A stretch of 64,000 nucleotides of DNA from Annona cherimola (lineage: Eukaryota > Streptophyta > Magnoliopsida > Magnoliales > Annonaceae). The translations under genes were made by a program, and so were the position numbers. Position 1 is the first letter of the stretch; each line of letters opens with the position of its first letter. Below the pieces are notes generated by a model, which was not told the origin of the DNA, ran no database searches, and saw nothing but the letters and a program-made list of their open reading frames with translations. The DNA is taken from the NCBI GenBank assembly GCA_030490835.1, contig CM059971.1, positions 55,414,012 to 55,478,011 on the forward strand. Direction: 5' to 3'. Of this stretch, positions 12,060 to 22,940 are shown piece after piece.

Positions 12060-12900
12060 TACAACTTGTTAGTCTCGTGGAATGATTATTTAAAGAACTT
12101 TAAATAAAATGATGTTAATCAAACAAAAACACAATCCATAATATTAAAATCAAACCATAAAGATAAGAACACTTATAATGGTGCAGATCTTCTTATCCCA
12201 CTCTACTCTCTAAGTATATATGACTCAAGTTTACTAGTCAACTTCAACACAGAAGTTACAATAGTACAATTAGTTTAACTATCTTCTAATTAGCACTAAA
12301 TTCTAGGTTAGCTCGTGATGTAATTAACACTTTGATTCACTTTCTCTTATTTTGATCACTATCAACATCAAGATAATACAAGTTTTCTCTCGGCATGATA
12401 ATCATCAATGCCAAGATAATACGAAACAAATTTTTAAACAAAAAGTAAACTAGTTTAGCATGTCTTCAAGAGCAGCAACTCTTTAAATGATCCACACTTT
12501 GTAGATTCGAATCTCTAGTAGAAATACCTTTTAAGAATTTGCAACTTCAACTTTTTCTTTGAATCTCCATTGGAAGCAATCCTACGATAAAGCACTTTAG
12601 ATTTTTTCACACTTACACTTAGGTGACTTTCTTGAGACATTCTAGCTGTTTCACATCTTCCTTTTATAGTCTCTTAGTTGTTTGAAATATAGCATAGAAG
12701 ATAAGCCAAAAAGTCTTCACGCATATCATAATTCCTTAAAATTTGAATTCTGTTGCCTAGAAAACGTGGTATGTTTTGAGATACGAAGGTCAACCTTCTT
12801 AGGTCCTTAAGAAGAAAGAGTAGTTTTGACACTAGGAAGTTGACCATTTTCTTGATTTCTACTAAATTCAAATTTTAAGAAAAAAAGTCCTATTTTAAAG
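12060..12900 (-). mobile_element. Decayed LTR-like segment
   Basis: The order of blocks resembles the E1-family LTR read on the plus strand: TTATAATGGTGCAG-TCTT-TCCCACTCTACTC, AGTTACAATAGTAC, TTCTAGGTTAG, TTTGTAGATTCGAATC, and a minus-strand TATA box (CCTTTTATAGTCTC at 12660-12673). It has no GTCGAC array, so it may be a relative rather than the same family. Confidence 0.4.
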
Positions 12901-13424
12901 TCCTCAATCCATTGATGATAATTGTAGAAGCATATACTATTCTTTATTCTAAGTTAAGCACACTAAAAAGCATATTTCACAACACATTCTAAGATTTATT
13001 CCAAGCACTCCAATATACATATTCTATTTTTCAAGATAACCATAAATTTCGAACTCATCTTATCATATATATGCCACAATCACAAAATAATAATTCCACA
13101 AATATACCACAATTTTTCAAAACCCATATAAGAGAACAATTTTATCTCGTCACACATCATCATTACCACATTATTCAAAATCAAGATCACAAAAGCATAT
13201 CCATTTTTTTTCATCAAAATTAACCAAAAAGGAGGCAATTACATAATCTCAAATAGTTTTTTTGTTTTTTAAATTGCATCATGTAAATGATGATCTCAAT
13301 TGCAAAATTAACCACTTCTCTCCAATAAAAGTTTCAATAGCTTCTGTACTGCATCTGGCTATTGAGCTTGAGGCGCTTAATTGAAATGTAAGATTCCGAA
13401 AGTTCAACAAACTAGTGTTTTTAC
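12901..13424. other. 3' flank of the ADP-ribosyltransferase/hemopexin gene
   Basis: AT-rich sequence without an ORF. It probably contains the polyadenylation region of the minus-strand gene upstream, but no single signal stands out. Confidence 0.4.
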
Positions 13425-14284
13425 GAGGTAGGATATTAGTTAAAGAGGGTTAATTGGGAAAGCTTTTTTTGAGGTCATCATCCACCACATGGTCATCTAC
13501 AAAGTTGATGAGTGCATAGGAATCTCCTTTGAATAAGTACGCCTCATTAGGCTTGTCGGAAGCAAATGTTGCCTCAATCCTACTTTCAAAGATTGTGTTT
13601 TTCAAGCTAGTAAAGCCTTGAGAGATGAGATTCATGGTGATGAGGTGAGAATTGGAAGTAATGTAGCTAATAATAGCATATTGATTGTCTTTGAAGAGAT
13701 ATGGTAGTTCCCTCTCCGTTGACTCAAACGTAGCATTTACCCTACTTTCAAATGTTGTCCCTTTCCCATCATTTGTAGTGCTTATCACATATTCTATATA
13801 TGAGTATAGATTCCCCGAGAAAATGAATAATTCATTAGCATCATGAAAAGTAAAAGCACAATCTATTCCATATTCTAAGAAAGTCGTGTTACTAATGGAT
13901 ACCCATAGCAAATTTGAAGTAGTCCCCTCGATGCTATACCATCTTTCTCGCTTGGGATATAACCCTCTAGAACATACTCATTCTTCATAAATAGATACCC
14001 TTCATTTTTCAAGTGAGGAACGAAATGCAACATCTGTGTAAGTCTCCACGTCGGCAACATTGGAAGTATACTAATCAATGGGATCAGTAATAATAGACAT
14101 CTTTTGTTTCTTAACATGGGCCTCTCGAGGTGGGTAATAAGTAATGTTTAATGGCCTCGGTCTACCATCTGCAGCCTTGTAATGAGTCAATGGCCTCTGA
14201 AGTTTGAGACGTTGATTTGGATGCTGCTGAGGAATGAAATTGCTATTTCTTTTTAGTTGAACATCTCCCACCGGCTCAATGTGA
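13425..14284 (-). pseudogene. Last exon: hemopexin (albumin-2-like) domain, broken
   Basis: After an in-frame splice junction (acceptor TATATCCAG, exon from 14284) comes a Pro/Gln-rich linker. Four hemopexin-type blades follow: near 14040-13960 (AFRSS, NEGYLF), 13890-13790 (YGIDCAFTF, ELFIF), 13755-13650 (FESRVNATFES, PYLFK) and 13600-13490 (FESRIEATFAS, NEAYLFKGD). They closely resemble pea albumin-2 (PA2), a four-bladed propeller of legume seeds. Breaks: in-frame TAG at 14071-14073, a frameshift in an A-run near 14015, a second frameshift near 13940, and a TAA at 13450-13452 about a dozen codons before the usual PA2 end. If translated as is, the protein stops in the linker and lacks the propeller. 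Sequencing error is a lesser possibility, though four lesions make it unlikely. Confidence 0.8.
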
Positions 14285-15763
14285 CTGGATATACATGTGC
14301 ACAATGTGTCAAACTATGCATACGATTAAAAATATTATGTAGCGTAGGTTTAATAACACTCAAATTTTAATTTATTGTAAAAGCACTAATTAATGACATA
14401 AATAAGTGACATTAATATGTTTATGTTGTAAAAAGTTACTTTTCAATGACATGCGTTATAAACTATAGTGACTAAAATACGATCTTTAATGGCAACTAAA
14501 AAAAATTTCGCTAAAGCTTAACTATAGCAACCTAATTATAATTTAAATTTTTTTTTTTTATCTTGTCACCATCTTAGATGACTAGACAACTGATAAAGGA
14601 CAAGTGCTCCAAGGGAGAGGTAATTAGACAAAGGCCTCTACTCAATTTCTAATCATAGACCTCATCCTATATACCCTTAACTCACACTCATTGATCACAT
14701 GATTATCTAAGTGGTGACAATAAAAATGTCTTTCATAGTAAGTTAAATACGCAACTATATAGGCAACTAAAATATTAGGTTGTATCAAGGATCATCATGA
14801 GCAAAATATAGCCTTAGCTACTTAAAACTCATGTGCTAGGAAAACTTATGTTGTAGTCAAGTAGTGGAACCAGGACAATTTTTTTGGGGAGTAATTGGTC
14901 TCAACTTTATCCATGTAGATATGCTATTGACCTTGTTGTGAAGCAAGATTTAAATTTTTTTTAAATTTTGACAAGGATATTTTAAATTTAAAAAATTCAA
15001 TAGGGCATGTCTCCCTTTAGCTCCATGTAGTTGCTTATGGCAATGCTTTTAAAATCAAATCAAAATTGGGTTGTTTATGCATAAGAACCATAAATTATTG
15101 ACAAAAAATTTCTTTTTGAAGTTTTTATACAATATATATTACAAATTATTGAAAACCAAAGTCTTCAAATAGTTGTTTCATAACATATGTAACAAATTAT
15201 CAACAATAAAAATTTCTTCTTACCATGTCCGTTGCCAAATGATAATGTTGCAAATGATTAACAACCAAATTTTCTTCAATAGCTAAATTTAAATTTTTTT
15301 AAAAAAGTTGATTCCACATATTAAAGTTTTTGTTGTATGACAACATATGAAATCTCTAAAGGCCGTTTTTTCTTGTATTGAAAAATCAACATTTTAGTAC
15401 AAAATTTTAGCAATGATCAATTGAACTCTTTATTTCAAAAGGCACTAATTAACAATGTAAATATTTCTTGTCAATAGAAGCTTTGCTTTCAGGGACAAAT
15501 GGACAATAGCACAAAGACTATTGGGAAAGAAAACTAATATCATTAAAAGTCGGCGATTTCCATGACATGCAAGTTGAAATAAAATGTGGTGGAGACAGTG
15601 ATCAACTTAGGCAAACTTACACATATACATATATTATAACGACATCTAAGTGGAAGTTAATTTATGGAGACAATGAAATTTTCATTGTCCTTGCAATGGT
15701 AGATAAATAATTTTTGTAATGAATTAAAATCTAGAGAAATGAATAGAAGGAATGAGTGGTAAC
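14285..15763 (-). other. Intron between the ADP-ribosyltransferase and hemopexin exons
   Basis: The donor is GACAG|GTTACC at 15763 and the acceptor ATATCCAG| at 14285. Joining them keeps the frame (two bases left by the first exon, one added by the second). The 1479-bp intron is AT-rich. A block near 14430-14530 (GTGACTAAAATACG, GGCAACTAAAAAAAATTTCG, GCTAAAGC) resembles subterminal repeats of CACTA-type elements but has no defined ends. Confidence 0.65.
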
Positions 15764-16332
15764 CTGTCTTTGACAATCATAAAACTTTGGGCGGAGCGAA
15801 TGTATTGAGGGGCGATGCCAGCAACAAAGTCAATTTCATGTTGCTCAGGATATTCATAGAGCTCACCAAGAGTTTGAGCAACCCAAATGCCGCCTGGAGC
15901 ATATATCTCATATCGATAAACTTCCTTAAACTCTAATTCCAAGAGATTAGGACGCCAATCGCAGCTAAGTGTGGTGCTGACAAAGCCACGATGAGTGCGC
16001 CTTATAGAATTAAGAGGCTTACCCCCATGATGGACATGGTGATTTAAATTGTAATATGTCTTGTCAGCATTGTTTTGAGGCCATGCTAATAATCCTTCTT
16101 GAAACACCTCCTCAAAAGGTCTTCGATCCCAGCGGTAGACTTTGTGAGTGATGTCATAATTTTCATAACTGGATCTGTAAACGATGTCACAAAGACGCGG
16201 CGATACTATTCGACAATTAATGTCGTAAACCTTGCTTGCTAAAAATTTTGCTTCTTTCTCGTCTTCTTGGCTTAAAGGTGGTGAGAATTTGGATGTGCAT
16301 CCTCTCCACGATGAATTCAATGTGATTGACAT
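15764..16332 (-). CDS. Pierisin/scabin-like ADP-ribosyltransferase domain (first coding exon)
   Basis: The exon encodes about 190 residues from ATG at 16332 to the donor at 15763. The fold signature of the cholera toxin/pierisin class (R-S-E) is visible: the NAD-binding arginine in VYRWDRRP (R67), the STS-type strand GFVSTT (S119-T121), the APGG loop (145-148), and the ARTT-loop motif EQHE with Q164-x-E166. Q-x-E, rather than E-x-E, is the version found in pierisins and the Streptomyces enzymes ScARP and Scabin, which modify guanine in DNA or nucleosides; a guanine target here is inference. No signal peptide or membrane segment is seen, so a cytosolic or nuclear product is expected. This exon has no stop or frameshift, unlike the hemopexin exon downstream. 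A plain protein-modifying ART is the alternative. Confidence 0.8.
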
Positions 16333-17160
16333 TTTTCCTTAATTTATTGTTGCACCTGAAAATTATTTCTACTTGAGAAATCATTGCTCATAATACTCAC
16401 CACTAGAAAATTTATTCTTAGCAGCCTATAATAATTATTGCTAGCTACCAGGTCCGATTTGCAAAAAAAGGTAAAGCTTTCTACTTCAAAGATAATTTTT
16501 GTCAGAAAAGCACATATGCTAACAAACATTTGCAAAAGGAGGGGGGAGGGGGTCCTAATTCCTCATCTACCAATGAATTTTATATTTAATTCTGCTTATA
16601 CCCATAGAATTTTATCAAATTTTACATACACTCATGTCATTAGGGATCCGTTAAAAGGACCGTTAACTGCTTATGAAATGATGATTATGCCTGCCCTTGA
16701 GAAAAAAATGTAAAGTTTTCTGCTTAAATACAATTTTCATTGGAACGGCACATATAAAAACAAATATTTACAAGAGAAAAATATACAATTTTGCTTGCTT
16801 AGCCCATGTAAAAAGGAGTTCGGAGGCAAATCTTTGCAAAAAAATTGTACTTATAAAAATCTTATTGTGTATAATCATTCCTTTATTGTTAAAATAATGA
16901 ATGAGTGGATAGTGGAAATAGCGACTTATTGTTCAGTCACCAACGGACGTACTGACAAAAAAAGTTTAGAAAAAAAAAAAAAAAAAAACTTTGTTGTGAG
17001 ACAATAATAAACAAGAAACTACATCGTGTACCTTTATTATTGTCAGGAAAACCCAACAAACTTCGATATCCAAAGACGAAATTCTTTAAGAGTAGAACAA
17101 AGGTGAAATGTAGGAAAATGTTTCTGAGAGGAAACGAAGATGAGAAGATGAAGGCTTGGT
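16333..17160 (-). other. Predicted 5' UTR with leader intron
   Basis: Upstream of the ATG is a strong acceptor (TTTTCAG at 16356, exon bases 16355-16333). A matching donor, AATAAAG|GTACAC, lies at 17031. An untranslated first exon of about 125 bases (roughly 17160-17032) would then be joined across a 676-bp leader intron (16356-17031). The intron includes a poly-A/T run at 16970-16990. The open frame across the leader exon lacks an ATG, so I treat it as non-coding. The small plus-strand ORFs here are antisense shadows. Confidence 0.5.
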
Positions 17161-17181
17161 TCAAAGAGCTCTTAAAAGCTC

Positions 17182-17189
17182 CTTTTATA
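17182..17189 (-). promoter_or_regulatory. TATA box of the ADP-ribosyltransferase/hemopexin gene
   Basis: The minus strand reads ATTTATAAAAGG, a good plant TATA box about 25-30 bases ahead of the predicted leader exon. It gives the gene a normal promoter layout and argues that it was once a transcribed nuclear gene. Confidence 0.5.
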
Positions 17190-18309
17190 AATTATCCATG
17201 GGCTTACCCGGTCAATCATAAATAATTTTTCTTAATTGATGATGTCAGCCTGTCAGGCTGGCAGCTATCTGACGAAGGCCCTCCAAGTCTGCTGTTTCAA
17301 GAAGGAATTAAAGATTTCTTTACGGAGAAATAGCCGGGGTTGTTGGCTAGCTACATAAATTAATCAGTACTAATGTTGTCGGTTTCACGGAGGAAGGATA
17401 TCCACCCACCGAACTAGTGCAACCGTATGCTTCTCTCTTGAAACGAAATCATTTGCATGAGGACCAGGCCGTCTTCAAGATGTGAATCGGTACATTCATT
17501 TAATTTTGCGCCACATCTTGTTGTTTTAGGTCAAATCTGATTCGTTCATTGGATTAAGCATTATTTATTTTACTAAAAATGCCAAAATACATAAGAATCC
17601 AAGTTATACGTTGCCAACATTTTTTAAAATATGTATAAATTTAGAAAATCACTTGCATTTTTACCTAAACTTTTAGAATGCAATGAAATATCATAGAATC
17701 AATATTCCAATAGGATTAATATTTTAGATGGTTTAGATATTGGATTAGAACTCTGTAGGTAATTATAATAAATAAATAAATTTTAACGGGTTTAAAATAA
17801 CTCTTAGGTAACTTTTGAAAAAGATGCTTGTCATGAATTGGACTGATTTCTCTCTTATTAAATTTACAGTCACAAAATTAATGGACGGATTAGATTTTAC
17901 AGAAACTAGCAAAATGAGGATCAAATGAGAGCGGATGTATGAATTCACTTCGACTGATGTGCTGATGATAGCCGACCATGTACGAATATTATTTGTCTAC
18001 ATATCCAATGCTGATCTCCCTGAACTGTTCGATTCAGCGGACAATATCCGGACCATTCATTCGGAATGAGGAAAAAATTGGGAAAAATTGAAATCGTGTC
18101 CAATTTTGTGTTTACTGGGATGTGAAAGAAACGAGTGTTGGGAATATCCTATAAAAACCATAATCGGAAATGTATAATTATCAAGAAATAAACGACAAAA
18201 TCTTTTATTAAATGAGATTTTTCATAATTAAAAGGGTGAAAATAATGTAATATGTGTGTATATATATATATATGAAAATACCGTGCAGTCGCATGCACTG
18301 GATCATTTC

Positions 18310-18353
<44 letters not shown>

Positions 18354-19674
18354 ATATACCCTTATCATATTATACGTATAAGTTGTATGAAACATGATCA
18401 AACTATTTTAACCAATAAATATGCTCAAATTATATTGTTGCATCACGGTCAATGTGGTTGACTCAATTTGAATTATTTCTAATAGCATGAAAAAACAAGT
18501 GGCATTCAAAAAATCAAAATTTCATATTTTTTATAATGACCATAATTATGAGACCTACTAAATAATTATATATATGATTGATAAGAGTTGAGCAAACAAC
18601 TAATCTCTCAGCCCAAGATTTTCATTTATGCATGCAGTCCCTTCTGATATATTTAGCGAACACGTATAGGTGGAGTTTTTATGGAGTGGCCGACAACCCA
18701 TTTCTTCTACATGTGAATTGGAAATTAGAAAGTTGGCGACAACGAAGGATTTGTTAGGGCATTAAGGAGGCAGGCGTCTCGTATATACCTTGTCCATTTC
18801 CTAGCTCCACCAACGACAGAAACGATCCAAATTACGAAAAGAAAGAAAAATAAAAGTCCCAAAAGTAAATTTGAAGAAAATCTTAATTAAGATGCAGATC
18901 CATTAACACGCTGACATTTGGAGCGAATCATCCACGTCTTTTGAAAACTTGCATGTATATATAGCTATGGTCCATGATCTCTATCACCGCAATAATCCCT
19001 TAAATTAGCCCTTTTGAATTGTACGAGGGAATTAAGACAATGATCTGCAGTTAAAATGCCAAATAATACAATGATCCAACTTTTAATTTGGTTACTAATA
19101 CAAAAAATTCAAACATCCAAAGCTGCCACTTCTACCTAATTCATCATCTTCACACTACAAAAAATTGTAGCATTCAAGATAAAAGTCGCAACCATCCATT
19201 ATTTGTTGCTTTGGAGTTGTTGTTTATACGCACTAGCAACAAGTGAGACGCAATTTTATTGTTATCAAGGTGTTTTGTTGCAGCGGCCCTATTCATCTGC
19301 ATGTCATAAACCCCCTTGTGTGCTTGGGATGATGACCGGTTGTATAACTTGCACGCCTTCAATTTTTTTATTGATAAAAAATTGATATTGACAAAGACAC
19401 CAACGACTAGAGTTGATCACCTGGGGAGGATATGCTCTAAATTAATTCTTACTTGGTCTTGATGATGTATAGTTTTTTATTATTATTATTATTTTGAAAT
19501 AAAAAGATGTATAGTTTGTTTTCATGTAAGAACTTATGCAACAGCAGCTAATTGATGCAGCAAAGGAATTGCTGCGTACAAAAATGACAAGATAATATTT
19601 GGATATCAGGCGGCTGCATATGTTTACTTGTTTGGTATTATGTAATTAAATGTAACAACGTCTTAAAAGAGATT
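17190..19674. other. Intergenic, no gene recognised
   Basis: Mixed sequence upstream of the minus-strand gene. A GC-richer patch at 17235-17460 could hold promoter elements. A CACTACAAAAAATTG string at 19153 resembles a CACTA-element end, but no partner end was found. Short ORFs are consistent with chance. Confidence 0.4.
18312..18350. repeat. (AT)n microsatellite
   Basis: About 19 AT units; a shorter TA run lies at 18256-18273. Both are followed by TATATGAAAATA, with CGTGCAGTCGCATGCACTGG between them. Confidence 0.85.
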
Positions 19675-20780
19675 ACAGCTAGAGTTTTAGCTTTTTCTTG
19701 ATTCTAACTCAAGGGGTCCTTATAATAGTCATACTAGTAGACGGTGAGTCTTACTCCAACCAACCACTACTTGTGTCTCACCTTAGCCTTGGTCTCTAAT
19801 AGCATGCAAAGTATCACAATACAACAAGAATGAATGAAATAAAAGAAATCTACAATTTACAGATTGTGTAGTACAATTTAAGCATTGGACCAGACTCTTG
19901 AGAATTTGAAGAAAATGCGAAACTGATTGCTCTTGCTATAAACTTAAGAGACTAATATTTAAAAATCTGTAAACGTACTCTTCAATGCTTGTAAAATGGA
20001 AGGTTGTAGCTCAATGAATGCTCTAGCTAACTACCATAACTCCCCCATTGACACGCCCTTCTAAGTTCTTCTTTGAGTCGACTTGGACTTGGACTTGGAA
20101 CTTTACTTAAGTTGCAAGTGAAGTCGACTTGAGCTTCAACTTAATTATACATTGATATTGAAGATCTTCAAGCCTTTTTCTTTTTTGCTATCTTTTCTTC
20201 ATTTTTGCTCATGGGTTGACTTCGTGTGAGACTTGACCCAAGCACATGTAGAGTCAACTTGGGGGGTACGACTTTAGTTCTGGCACTTAACAAATTTTCT
20301 ATTTCTTCTCTTAAAACTTAAAGTCTTAATGTGCAAGTCGAGTTGTATCCAACTTTACCCAAGTTGTATGGAAAAGTCGACTTGGGTTGCGACTTCGTTT
20401 CCCAACTGTCAGTTGGATGGAGCTTCAGCTGCTTGATGAATTCTAGGTCGCATTCGAAGTTAACTTCGATTTTCAACTGCACCCAAGTTGCAGTCTAAGT
20501 TGACTTGTGGTACAACTTCGACCTTTAAAGCATCCACATTCTTCTCTGTCTCCAAAAGGCCTTTGAAGTTGACTTCAAATATCGACTTGACTCGAGTCGA
20601 TGCCGAAATTGACTTGACATTGCAACATGGATTGTTTTCACTTGAAATCCAAAATCTTAGCTTCAAGCATTACATCAAACATATTAGTACCTTTAATATT
20701 TTCAAATTTGGTTATTAATCGTCAAAACTTGAGTATATCTTGATTTGCAATTCAACTTGTTGAGTTCACAATATGTTATT
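19675..20780 (-). mobile_element. Decayed partial LTR of the E1/E2 copia family
   Basis: Landmarks match the E1 LTR read on the plus strand: a TTGATTCTAACTCAAGGGGTCC block (compare TAGATTCTAGCTCTAGGGGGC), GGTGAGTCTTACTCCAACCA, TTACAGATTGTGTAG, then many AGTCGACTTGG/GTTGACTT/GCGACTT motifs (20060-20620), and the end AACATATTAGTACCTTTAATATTTTC with GGTTATTAATCGTCAAAACT. The TGTTGGTCCC start is missing. It is intermediate in decay between E1 and the copy at 1386. Confidence 0.65.
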
Positions 20781-20942
20781 CAATTTATTTTTCTGCATAA
20801 ATTTTTTCACATAATGAGACTTCTTTTTTAGTAATTACACATTTGTAAAATAGAATCTCTTTTTTCTTGGCTACGCTTCTATGTATGAAAAATAGCGATT
20901 TGATTGAAAGCATAAAGTTCTTCTTTTAAGATTAATATTCAG

Positions 20943-21098
20943 TTTGGCTGGGATCAAGGCTTTTAAGAGATTTTAACTCTTAAAAAGCCATCGAAAGTAC
21001 TATTGTACACAAGCTATTAAATTAAACCTTAGTTAAAGCGCTCCTTGAAGAGTCAACCCTGATACACAGTCAAAACCCAGCACACAACCCAGCCAAAC
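20943..21098. mobile_element. Small inverted-repeat element (MITE)
   Basis: The ends GTTTGGCTGGG and CCCAGCCAAAC are perfect inverse complements over 11 bases, and a hairpin TTTTAAGAG/CTCTTAAAA lies just inside the left end. Length is 156 bp. No clear target duplication was found, so the superfamily is open. Confidence 0.5.
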
Positions 21099-21934
21099 AA
21101 AACCTCTTAAAGGTTTCATTTAGTAATTAGCATAGGCATAATTTTTAATAAATTCTAATGTTCTTCCTATGGAAGTGATATTTTCTTACTTTCTTATGAG
21201 CTTTTGAAAATTAAATTATAACAAAAAATCAAAGCAATAGCAAAAGCAAGGACCGCCATGCCAAATGATAATTTGAATTTATCATGTTAAGTTTTATATG
21301 AGCACAGAATCTCTGCAAAAACATTGAATCAAAGAAGCCTAAGCATTTTAGTTAGTTACAAATCTTATAACTTGAGCACTATTTGTAAATTAAAGCAAAG
21401 CTCTTGAGTTTGGTAACTTTACAAAATAAATAATCAAATCAAAGTATTAAGTTGCAACTGAGTATAAGGTCTCTTATATGAAAGAAGGAAGAAACCTACT
21501 TACACAATATGCAATAATAAATGGTCACAATTTTTTATATTATTTCCTTAGGACGACAATAATGGGATGAAATCAAAATTTTCGTTTCAATCGAGTAGAG
21601 TGATGGATGAGAATGAAGGTGATGAAGATGTGGATGATTATTGCATGTTGAACGGTGGCGAATGGGGAATAGTTTAAATGAGCGAAGAAGAGGAGGATAA
21701 TGATGGTGACCTATGCTGAACGGTGATGAATGTGGAATAGTTTAATTGTGCGAAGAACAGAAGGATAATGATGGTGTACCACACAGGGTGTAAGAAAGAA
21801 TGCAAAAGTTGCCGATGGGGGAAAACATGTGCAAGAGAGCTCAGTTCCATGAGGGGGTCGCAACTTTGATGGAGAAAAGAGGAAGGTGCACGGCGTTTCT
21901 ATAAATGAGGTTATTTTAAGGGGCCTTGAAAATG
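21099..21934. other. Intergenic, no gene recognised
   Basis: Nothing convincing on either strand. Near 21600-21780 a short GATGAATG-rich stretch repeats twice (CTGAACGGTGATGAATGTGG-like, also TTGAACGGTGGCGAATGGGG). Confidence 0.4.
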
Positions 21935-22940
21935 AATAGTACCATCTATATATGCATGCCAACTTTGTAAAGTGTCCACAAGTGTACATTTTTAATGGGT
22001 ACGAAAATCGGAAGCCTACAAATGCAACCTTACAAGGGGGTTTACCCAAAAAGTATTAGTATCCACATGCACGAGGGTTCATGGTGGGGATGCCTTGCAA
22101 AGCTAGCTGATTGATATGCATCTTCCTCGCAACCAGCCCAGCTTTGGAAATGAGTAGTACCATGTGTATATGCATGCCAACTTTGTAAAGTTGTCCACAA
22201 GTGTGCATTTTTAATGGCTTTGGTAATGAGTAGTATTATCTACATAAGCACGCCAACTTTGTAAAGTAACCACAAGTGTGTATTTTTTTTCATTTAAAAA
22301 AATGCATATCTGTGGATACTTTACAATATCCACAAGTGTACATTCTTAATGGGCACCAAAAAGCCTCCAAATGCAACCTTACAAAGGGCTTTATCCAAAA
22401 AAAAGTAATTTGTCGATATACTCAAATAATTTAACCACAATTACAAATATACTAGCATAGTTTTAAAAAATGACAAATAATCCCATATAGTTTCACCATA
22501 ATTACAAATATACTCCCACTGTTATAACAATATTAATGTACTATTATAATATGAGTATATTCATAAAGATATGCAAACGACGTGAGTATATTTGTAATTT
22601 TAAAAGGTAATTTGTCGATATACCCATATAATTTGCATATCTTTGTAAACATACCCAATTCACATCTCTACATTGATGGCAAGGATATATTTGCAACTAT
22701 AGTCAATATTTTCAATTTTGAAACTGTATATGTATATTTGCAATTATAATGAAACTATGTAGGTATAGTTACAACTTATCCCCCAAAAAAAAATTAGCAT
22801 CCCTATGCACGAGAGTTCATGGTGCAGATGCATGAATCGCCGTCTCGAGTTGGCTCTCTCCACCAACCTCACAAAGGTAGCTGGTTAATATGCACCTTCT
22901 CGCAACAAGCCTAGCTTGAAGCATCCCTTCGTCCCCAACA
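21935..22940. repeat. Local tandem duplication
   Basis: A block with AGTACCATCTATATATGCATG, CCAACTTTGTAAAGT and CACAAGTGTACATTTTTAATGG occurs near 21940, 22155 and 22225, with a partial copy near 22310. Longer copies continue into AAATGCAACCTTACAA, a Pro/Lys-free AT-rich join, then ATGCACGAGGGTTCATGGTG and CTCGCAAC-AGCC-AGCTT (22020-22145 and 22370-22920). One long copy carries an inserted inverted-repeat element, the other does not. Confidence 0.65.
22397..22790. mobile_element. Inverted-repeat element inserted in one duplicate
   Basis: The left end (AGTAATTTGTCGATATACTC...CACAATTACAAATATAC) and the inverse of the right end (GGATAAGTTGTAACTATACC...TATAATTGCAAATATAC) align at roughly 70 percent over 50 bases by eye. 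Runs of A flank both sides. The paralogous copy at 22030-22060 passes straight from CCAAAAAG to TATTAGTATCC without it, which supports insertion. Confidence 0.55.

Noticed and set aside
14285..14304. Starting the hemopexin exon as a separate gene at a TTG near 14304
   Set aside because: The phase fits a splice acceptor at 14285 joined to the ART exon, and there is no ATG or promoter here.
16438..17225. Four plus-strand ORFs of 60-91 residues
   Set aside because: They lie antisense to the predicted leader exon and intron of the ART gene and have no family features.
19153..19167. CACTACAAAAAATTG as a CACTA transposon end
   Set aside because: No inverted partner or 3-bp duplication was found nearby.
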